Assembly: GCA_022747635.1 (NCBI GenBank)
Contig: JAKTNV010000199.1
Coordinates: 310,001 to 374,000, forward strand
DNA: 64,000 nucleotides
Reading direction: 5' to 3'
DNA from: Hetaerina americana
Lineage: Eukaryota > Arthropoda > Insecta > Odonata > Calopterygidae
Part shown: positions 58,355 to 64,000 of the stretch, one piece after another
How the letters are laid out: every line of letters begins with the position of its first letter
Position numbering within the stretch: position 1 is the stretch's first letter
Notes under the pieces: generated by a model
What the model saw: the letters and a program-made list of their open reading frames with translations, nothing else
Database searches by the model: none
What the model was told of the DNA's origin: nothing
Program-made: the position numbers and the translations under genes

Positions 58355-59144
58355 TTAGACGCTGAGGGTGGCCAGTGAATTTTTGCTATCTATAACCCTG
58401 CAGTTGCTATCCCGTATTGTCCGTGGGAAGAAGGAGTCCTTGAGTCGGCTAGTTCTGGCATCTATTTCCCGAATTTTATATGCATGATCCGAGCGACCAA
58501 TGTATGTAGGAGTACGAATAATTTGCGAGACCTCGGTGCTGAAACATGCGGATCTGAATTTATTTAATAATTTCAATCTTGCATTGAATCGTCTCTCAGC
58601 CAATGATTCCCACCCCAAATCCATGAGCATATCGGTGACGCTTTGTGTTTTATCGTAGCAATATTTTACAAAACGGGCTGCCCGGCGTTGAACCTTCTCA
58701 ATTTCCCGAATGAGACCTTTTTCACTCGGATCCCACACGCTGCATGCGTATTCTAAATGAGGCCTTACAATAGCGTGGTAACAACTTTCCTTGACCTTCG
58801 AGTCACTTTTGCCGACAATGCGTCTAATGAATCCCAATTTTTTATATGCTTGACCGCAGACTTTACGTATGTGAGTCCCCCAAGTTAAGTCTTTTGTGAA
58901 TGACACCTAGACACTAGACACCTAGGTATTTTACCGTATCAATTACTTCTAGGTCACCTCCAGCTAATTTGTAAGACAATCCCGTTGATCTTTTAAAGAA
59001 ATTTACCACTGAACAATTATTATAATTTAGAGTCAATCCCCAGTTAGAACACCATTTAGTAATGCAATCTAAATCCTGCGCTAGAATAAAACGATCCTCA
59101 TCCCCAGATATCTCCCGATAGATCACCGTGTCATCCGCGAACAT
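58355..59144 (-). pseudogene. CR1-A copy 2 ORF2, C-terminal part
   Basis: The minus strand 59144-58914 encodes FADDTVIYREISGDEDRF (intact FADD box), KWCSNWGLTLNYNN, then DTVKYLGV. A frame shift near 58910 leads to 58906-58355: LTWGTHIRKVCGQAYKKLGF, YHAIVRPHLEYACSVWD, VQRRAARFVKYCYDKTQSV, TDMLMDLGWESLAERRF and SFFPRTIRDSN. This is the complete post-catalytic domain, including the ~400 bp deleted from copy 1. Confidence 0.9.
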
Positions 59145-59455
59145 CTAACGAATCTAGCGGATTTTCCCTGGACTTTATCTAATTTTTTTTGCCAAATTTT
59201 CTCCCACGGATCCCAAATACTTGCGGCATATTCCAAATGAGGTCTAACTAGAGAAAAATAACACCTCTCTTTAACTTTTTCATTACATTTCCCCATCACC
59301 GGTTTTATGAAGCCAAGTTTCTTTAAAGCTGATCCGCATATTGTCCGGATATGTGCTCCCCATGAAAGGCGTGGTGTTAGAACAACCCCCAAATATTTAA
59401 CTTGATTGGGCGTAGTAAATACTGAACCCTCTATTTTGTAGTTTATATCCTATAT
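59145..59455 (-). pseudogene. CR1-B patch inside CR1-A copy 2
   Basis: The minus strand encodes YLGVVLTPRLSWGAH, TICGSALKKLGFIK, HLEYAASIWDPWEKIW and VQGKSARFV. These are family B residues matching 55330-55560, not family A (SWGTHIRKVCGQ, CSVWDPSEK). The patch ends abruptly at FADD of family A on one side and at the A linker (SYVREV-like) on the other. About 860 bp of family A RT core are missing at this spot. It has no tail and no visible target duplication, so it is not an ordinary insertion. Confidence 0.88.
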
Positions 59456-60643
59456 GACCAGGAAGCTTTGGGGTCAGTATCCAAGTGCTCGCAGAGTACT
59501 TTGCGTTTAAAGTCCAGTAAAGCGCTACGTAAATGTCTTTTGGTTTCAATTTTAGAGGATCTATATGTGTCCCATAATTGTTTATTCTCAGGGGATGATG
59601 TGTTCACGCCTGCCCTCTTTACCCTAGAGTGTCGCATTCTCTGCTTTCGAAGGGCTTTTCTAACGTCTTAATTGTACCACCTGGGGTCGCGATTTGCTTT
59701 AACGTATTTTATAGGTATGAAATCTACGATTCCTTTTTGCATGATATTGACAAATTCTGTCCAAGTTTCTTCCACGTTGACATGACTTAAGCGGGTTTTG
59801 AACTCGGGTAGTGAAGAGTTTAATTGATTGGCAAAAGATTCAAAGTCTGCTTTATGGTAATTACAACTATTTCTTTTGGTTTAACAATCATTTTTATTTA
59901 TATGTCCAAGTGGACATTAATTGCTTTATGGTCACTCAGGACCTCATCAGTTGATACACTTATAATACGTTCAGGCGTGTTTGTAAGAAATAGATCCAAT
60001 ATGTTCTTTCCACGGGTGGGCATGCGTACTGCTTGCTGGAGGGAGTTTCCCTGAAACAATTTTATCATGGAATTGCAAGATTCGCGATCGCGGGTCCTAG
60101 ATTTAACGATTTTGTAATCCCAATCTATACCAGGGAGATTAAAGTCGCCACCAATTATGTTTATGCTGTTATTATATTTACGTGTAAAATTGTAAATTTG
60201 ATCGTTGAGGGTGTGAAGTGTTTTCAAATCTGAGTCTGGAGGTCTGTAGAAAGAGCATAAATTTATGTTGGGTTGATTGGTCCTATTAAGGTGCACCAAA
60301 CACTTTCTATGTTATTATTTTCAAATGAAACTTGCCTTCTATCAAAATGACTTTTAACTGCCACGAAAACCCCTCCTCCGGGTCTTGTATCTCTATCGTG
60401 TCGGTAAACTTTGAAATCTATTGGGAAAATTTCTTGGTCGTTTATGTCATTGCACAGCCAACTCTCTGTGCCTAATACTATATCAGTGGAATGAGTTTGG
60501 ATTATGTGTTCTAGATCCGATGATTTGTTCTTGAGGCTTCTGCAATTTATAAAAAGTATAGTTAAATTATTTTTATTTTGAATAACGTCTTTATTTGTGC
60601 CTGACTGTAGTTTAGGACGCCTTTGTGGGGAAGTGCGTGTCAC
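59456..60643 (-). pseudogene. CR1-A copy 2 ORF2, endonuclease and linker
   Basis: The minus strand from 60643 encodes LTILFINCRSLKNKSSDLEH (with the FIN Asn), VLGTESWLCND, GGGVFVAVKSHFD; a frameshift near 60290 leads to 60299-59898: LCSFYRPPDSD, GGDFNLPGIDWD, LSDHKAINVHL. This is the apurinic-like endonuclease with GTESW, GDFN and SDH. A degraded linker follows, with RVKRAGVNTSSPENKQ at 59637-59443. This EN N-terminus contains the residues that the family B ORF2 lacks upstream of its ATG. Confidence 0.9.
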
Positions 60644-60794
60644 ATGTCTTTCTAAATCAATGCCAGTGTTGTCGGTGACTTTTATATTTTTATTAATAAT
60701 AATGTTATACGCGCTATCCCCAGAAGTTACTGGCCCACTAAGTGACCTGCCCTCTATCCTAAAAAAGGCCTACAGTGGTCGAGTATCCTATCCG

Positions 60795-61365
60795 CTACCT
60801 TACTCGCCGCTTCCGCCGTGTAATGGACCCCAATAGGTTAAGGGGAGTCCTGCAAGATCGGAGGGTTGGCCTCAGGTCGACGAAGGAGGCTCCTATGTCC
60901 GAGCAGAATCTCGATAGTCTCTGGTTTATGCCTTCCACTCGCCTCCAATCCAGAGACCCGCGATTCTCCCTCGGAACGATGCTGCAGACCGTTAGTCCCA
61001 GCCGAACCCCCTCGACGCCCTGGACGCGCTTCACCTCGGAGCTCAGTTCCCTAAGGGAACGGAGGACCTCCTCGGATCCACGGTCCGTGACGTCGTTGGT
61101 GCCCACATGGGCCACGACCTGTAGCCTAGAGCACTTCGTGCCTTTGACCGCCGCCTCGATCGCCTTCGTCACCTGAGGGACTCCTCCGCCTGGTATACAC
61201 CAGGCGGTCACCCGTTGATCGGCGCCTACGCGGCGCGCCCTTTCCGTCAATGGGACCATTACACGACGGACATTCGAGCTACTTATCACTACAATTCCCT
61301 CCCTTCCCGTTCCCTGACGTCTTACCCTAGGCAGTGCCCTCGGAGTAGGGGTAGGGGCTGCAGGT
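60795..61365 (-). pseudogene. CR1-A copy 2 ORF1, esterase-like domain
   Basis: The minus-strand frame from about 61300 to 60795 encodes SSSNVRRVMVPL, TAWCIPGGGVPQ, LQVVAHVGTNDVTDRGSEE, LTVCSIVPRENRG, DIGASFVDLRPTLRS. A one-base shift near 60830 changes the end; the shifted frame gives GVHYTAEAASKVADR. This is the SGNH/GDSL-like domain found in CR1 ORF1 proteins. The N-terminal coiled-coil part is missing through 5' truncation. It aligns along its length with the family B ORF1 but is clearly divergent. Confidence 0.88.
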
Positions 61366-61740
61366 ACTGTTAAATGTCCCTTTGGAAACCATGGCTTACA
61401 ATAAAGAATTAGAATATATTAAAAATATTGCAAAACGTAATGGTTTCCGAGAATCACTGATTGAAAACATATTAAAGAAACACAAATTTAAAAAAAAATA
61501 GTCTCCTCGTCCACCACACACACAAAAAAGACGCAAATAAGAAATACATTAAATTACCCTTCTATCCTCAGTTAACCAGAGGTATCGAAAAAATTTTCAA
61601 GACTGTTGACACGAAAATCTCTTACAACAACAACAGCAAACTAAAACAGCTCCTAGGAAACACCAAAGACAAAACACCTACAACAGAGAAGTCTGGCATT
61701 TACCAAATCAACTGTTTTTTACCAAATCAATAGAACACAT
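61366..61740 (+). pseudogene. Penelope-like element, right half
   Basis: The + strand encodes LLNVPLETMAYNKELEYIKN and IAKRNGFRESLIENILKKHK, then, in another frame, THTKKDANKKYIKLPFYPQ-like residues, RGIEKIFKTVDTKISYN, KLKQLLGNTKDKTPT and EKSGIYQINC. This is the RT-to-GIY-YIG linker and the very start of the GIY-YIG domain. It follows directly from SLKHTL at 54445 once the 6.9-kb CR1-A insertion is removed. The rest of GIY-YIG is lost at the junction with CR1-B copy 5. The word taccaaatcaa occurs twice (about 61700 and 61719) near this edge. Confidence 0.88.
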
Positions 61741-62205
61741 TCTCTCTCTGGCCCTCAACCTGAGCGGACCTGCCTACTGAGCGCTCCTGGTAACCGGTTT
61801 GACCCACCAGAGACTACCTGCCTGCCAGCTTGATTCTTGGTGCTTTTGGTTTTAGTGAAGTGCAGTGTAGTGTCAACGTATACGTTGCTTCGTTTATATA
61901 GTTTTCGTTTTGTGTGTGGTTTGTTAACTGTAGCGTGTGGTAGTAGTACTTTATTTAGTGGATTGTGGTGGTTTTTGTCCTTCGACTCTGATTGGTGACC
62001 GGTGATTGCTTTCCTTTTTCTTACTATCTTTTTTTGGTCCTCTGAAAACCAGACCTTACCCAAGCATCGTTTTTTCCACTTAGGCTTCATATTCAATTCC
62101 AAATAGTAACTTATTGTTTTAGCTAAATTTGGCTAACCCCTATTAGAAATTTTAGCATAGTATATACAGGTTAGCTTTTGTTGGGAACTCGGTAGTTAAA
62201 TTAGG

Positions 62206-63225
62206 ATGGCTTCATCTAGGTCCCCTGTTGCCATGCTCGAAGGCACTGGCGAATGCGCGGCTTTAAGGGCCCGTATCGTCATGCTGGAGAGAATGGTGCG
62301 GGAGCTTCGATCGGAGATCGCCGGCCGGAGGGCTCCCCTCGGGAGAGATGGTGCTCAGGGTGGGAATACAAAAACCCGCCACGCCCATAGGGGTGCACGG
62401 ATTCGTCCGAATGCAAGAGGTGGCTGGGCGATTAGAGACCTACCCCGTGTCCCCTCTCTCAACGAGGGAGTGTCTAACGTCCGTAGGTCGGACGATTGGA
62501 GAGTCGTCTCTCGGGGCAAGGGGAAGGTAACGCTGCGGCGAGGATTGGACTCTGCGGAGGCAGATACCATCCCCGTCTCCAACAGGTACCAGGTACTGTC
62601 GGATGACAGCACCACCGTGGCTGCAGCCCCTATCCCTACTCCGAGGGCACTGCCTAGGGTAAGGCATCAGCGGTCAGGGAGGGAGGGAACAGTTATATTA
62701 GGTAGTTCCAATGTCCGGCGTATAATGAACCCGCTGCGCCGTAGAGTCCAACAGGAGGGAGGTGTTGGATTCTTGTCGTCCTGGTGTATACCAGGCGGCG
62801 GGGAACCCCAGCCGACGCTGGCGGTGAAGGCGGTCGTCGGTAATACGGGCTGCTCCAAGCTACGCATTGTGGCTCATGTCGGGACAAACGACGCCTCGGA
62901 ACGTGGATCTGAAGAGATCCTGCGCTCCTTTAAGGAGATACACTCGGAGGTGAAACGAGTCGAGGCAGAGTTGAAGGTCCCAATTAAATTAAGTATATGT
63001 AGTATTGTGCCGCGTGTAGACCGCGGAAGGCTCGTTTGGAGCCGCATTGAGGGTTTATATCAGAGATTGCTGGGATTTTGCCGGGGAATCGGAGCGGACT
63101 TCGTTGATCTGAGGCCCGTCCTCTCATCGTGTCGAGTACCCCTTAATCGCTCCGGGGTCCATTATACTGCCGAGGCATCGCAGTTGGTAGCGCGTAGGTT
63201 ACACGAACACGTTTCGAGGGTTTAG
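62206..63225 (+). CDS. CR1-B ORF1 protein, coiled coil plus SGNH-esterase-like domain
   Basis: 339 codons, uninterrupted. Start: ATG at 62206 in ttaggatgg. Residues ~14-38 (AALRARIVMLERMVRELRSE) form a heptad coiled coil, likely for self-association. Residues ~45-150 are basic and disordered-looking. From ~163 comes an SGNH-like fold: GSSNVRR (nucleophile Ser region), WCIPGGGEP, VAHVGTND (GxND block III) and SGVHYTAEA (block V). The usual DxxH Asp is Ser here, also in copy 2, so a Ser-His dyad is possible but full esterase activity is not assured. CR1-group ORF1 proteins with esterase domains are established; their role is probably RNP binding or membrane/lipid interaction. This is the best-preserved protein in the window. 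Confidence 0.92.
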   Translation: MASSRSPVAMLEGTGECAALRARIVMLERMVRELRSEIAGRRAPLGRDGAQGGNTKTRHAHRGARIRPNARGGWAIRDLPRVPSLNEGVSNVRRSDDWRVVSRGKGKVTLRRGLDSAEADTIPVSNRYQVLSDDSTTVAAAPIPTPRALPRVRHQRSGREGTVILGSSNVRRIMNPLRRRVQQEGGVGFLSSWCIPGGGEPQPTLAVKAVVGNTGCSKLRIVAHVGTNDASERGSEEILRSFKEIHSEVKRVEAELKVPIKLSICSIVPRVDRGRLVWSRIEGLYQRLLGFCRGIGADFVDLRPVLSSCRVPLNRSGVHYTAEASQLVARRLHEHVSRV

Positions 63226-63579
63226 CATAGCTGGTAGGCAAGAGCGTAGGTTATATATTGGGAAAAATAAAGTAGAATCCAGCGCTTTTTGTCAATTCAG
63301 TTCAGGTAATACCTCTCATATCCCCAAAAAAATTGAACAAACAAACATTTGCGTTAAAACAACATATAACCCACGTAAATTTAATAAAATTTGTGCCTCT
63401 ACATACATAACAGGTAGCAATGCAAGTGAATGTAATTCTTTTGTCTCTGTTCACCACGAATCGTCTCAAAACAGTTTTGTTAACGTACATAAAACTGAAA
63501 AACAAGAAGTTATTAGCCATATTAAAATTATAACATTAAATGCCGTAGCATTAGAAACAAAATATCGGATATTGAATAA

Positions 63580-64000
63580 ATGTTTGTCAGTACAAACGCA
63601 GACATAGTAGTTGGAACAGAAAGTTGGCTCCCGGGAGATATAGCATACAATGAGGTTTTTCCAAACGGTTTCACAATTAACAGAAGGGACAGACCAAATA
63701 GGTTGGGTGGGGGAGTATTCATTGCAGTAAAGTCACATCTTAGTAGCCAACGATATGAATGCGACGTAGATGACATAGAAAGGGTTTGGTGCAACATTAA
63801 GGACTACAATGGCAGAAGCCTATTCGTGTGTTCATTTTATAGACCCCAAGATTCTAGCACAGATGTCCTACACAAGTTCGACGAACAAATATCCACTATC
63901 AGCAGCAGACAAAGCAACAGTATTACTATAATCGCTGGTGACACAAATCTACCGTCAATTGACTGGGACAACTATTGCGAAGGAAAATCTGCCAAAAACA
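63580..64000 (+). CDS. CR1-B copy 5 ORF2, endonuclease N-terminal part (incomplete)
   Basis: Open from ATG at 63580 to the window end (140 codons): ADIVVGTESWLPGD, DRPNRLGGGVFIAVKSHL, NGRSLFVCSFYRP, IAGDTNLPSIDW. EN blocks GTESW and GDTN are intact. The codon before the ATG is TAA (63577-63579), preceded by NIKCRSIRNKISDIE in the same frame. That segment matches the family A FINCRSLKNKSSDLE, so the first EN strand, including the catalytic-Asn position (Lys here), lies outside this ORF. Whether RT is functional cannot be seen. Confidence 0.75.
   Translation, partial: MFVSTNADIVVGTESWLPGDIAYNEVFPNGFTINRRDRPNRLGGGVFIAVKSHLSSQRYECDVDDIERVWCNIKDYNGRSLFVCSFYRPQDSSTDVLHKFDEQISTISSRQSNSITIIAGDTNLPSIDWDNYCEGKSAKN

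Larger units (their letters stand above)
58099..61365 (-). mobile_element. CR1-A copy 2, main part
   Basis: The rest of the family A element that split the Penelope copy: 3' UTR (58104-58350), ORF2 (58355-60643), spacer and ORF1 (60795-61365). It is 5'-truncated in ORF1 at 61365, followed by the second actgtta (61366-61372). It contains a ~310-bp patch of family B sequence (59145-59455) in place of most of its own RT core. Confidence 0.92.
61741..64000 (+). mobile_element. CR1-B copy 5, 5' part, runs off the window
   Basis: + strand element with about 460 bp of 5' UTR (61741-62205), intact ORF1, a spacer (63226-63579) and the start of ORF2, cut by the window end. It is the only B copy here with the 5' UTR and the ORF1 N-terminus, so it may be full length. 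The 5' boundary is inferred from loss of Penelope homology and is uncertain by a few tens of bases. Confidence 0.88.

Overview
The window looks like AT-rich, TE-laden intergenic DNA from an animal, most plausibly an arthropod. The evidence is several mariner-type DD34D transposons, CR1-group LINEs whose ORF1 carries an SGNH-esterase-like domain, a Penelope-like element with hammerhead-like motifs, and tRNA-derived SINEs. The species cannot be named from sequence alone. No host gene was recognised. Nearly all interpretable coding sequence is retrotransposon or transposase, and most of it is broken.

Layout. 1-40 kb is mostly unannotated AT-rich DNA. It carries scattered remnants: mariners at ~6.0-6.65, 8.97-9.18, 26.55-27.42, 29.72-31.05 and 38.07-39.00 kb; LINE fragments at ~6.8-7.45, 25.2-25.6 and 28.3-28.76 kb; SINEs near 5.8, 27.5 and 33.9 kb; and a near-perfect foldback element at 9972-10105. 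It also has a 15-bp minisatellite at 18.3 kb, a 67-bp (TA)n, an apparently identical 259-bp tandem duplication at 33.1-33.6 kb, and several strand-asymmetric GC-rich patches. 40.7-64 kb is a dense nest of retroelements.

The nest can be dissected in layers. A Penelope-like element (53027-54452 and 61366-61740, + strand) is split by a CR1-like element, here family A (54453-61365, - strand), flanked by a 7-bp duplication actgtta. Family A is itself split by a second CR1-like element, family B (54744-58098, - strand), flanked by aaatt. Independently, another family B copy (43641-46803 and 48761-49501) is split by a family A copy (46804-48760). A 5'-complete-looking family B copy begins near 61.74 kb and runs off the right edge; it has an intact 339-codon ORF1 and an open ORF2 start.

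The most interesting signal is the relation of the two CR1 families. Their ORF2s and most of their UTRs differ, but they end in almost the same ~50-bp 3' terminus: a GC-rich potential hairpin followed by gtattaagtagatg-type repeats, present nine times in this window. The long family B copies share the same ORF2 defects: a stop immediately before the ORF2 ATG, a stop in the RT GVPQGS block, and FAND in place of FADD. ORF1 stays open. This suggests, as inference, that B is propagated in trans by an A-like partner recognising the common tail. Several copies are also chimeras of two or three LINE families, joined at short shared words.
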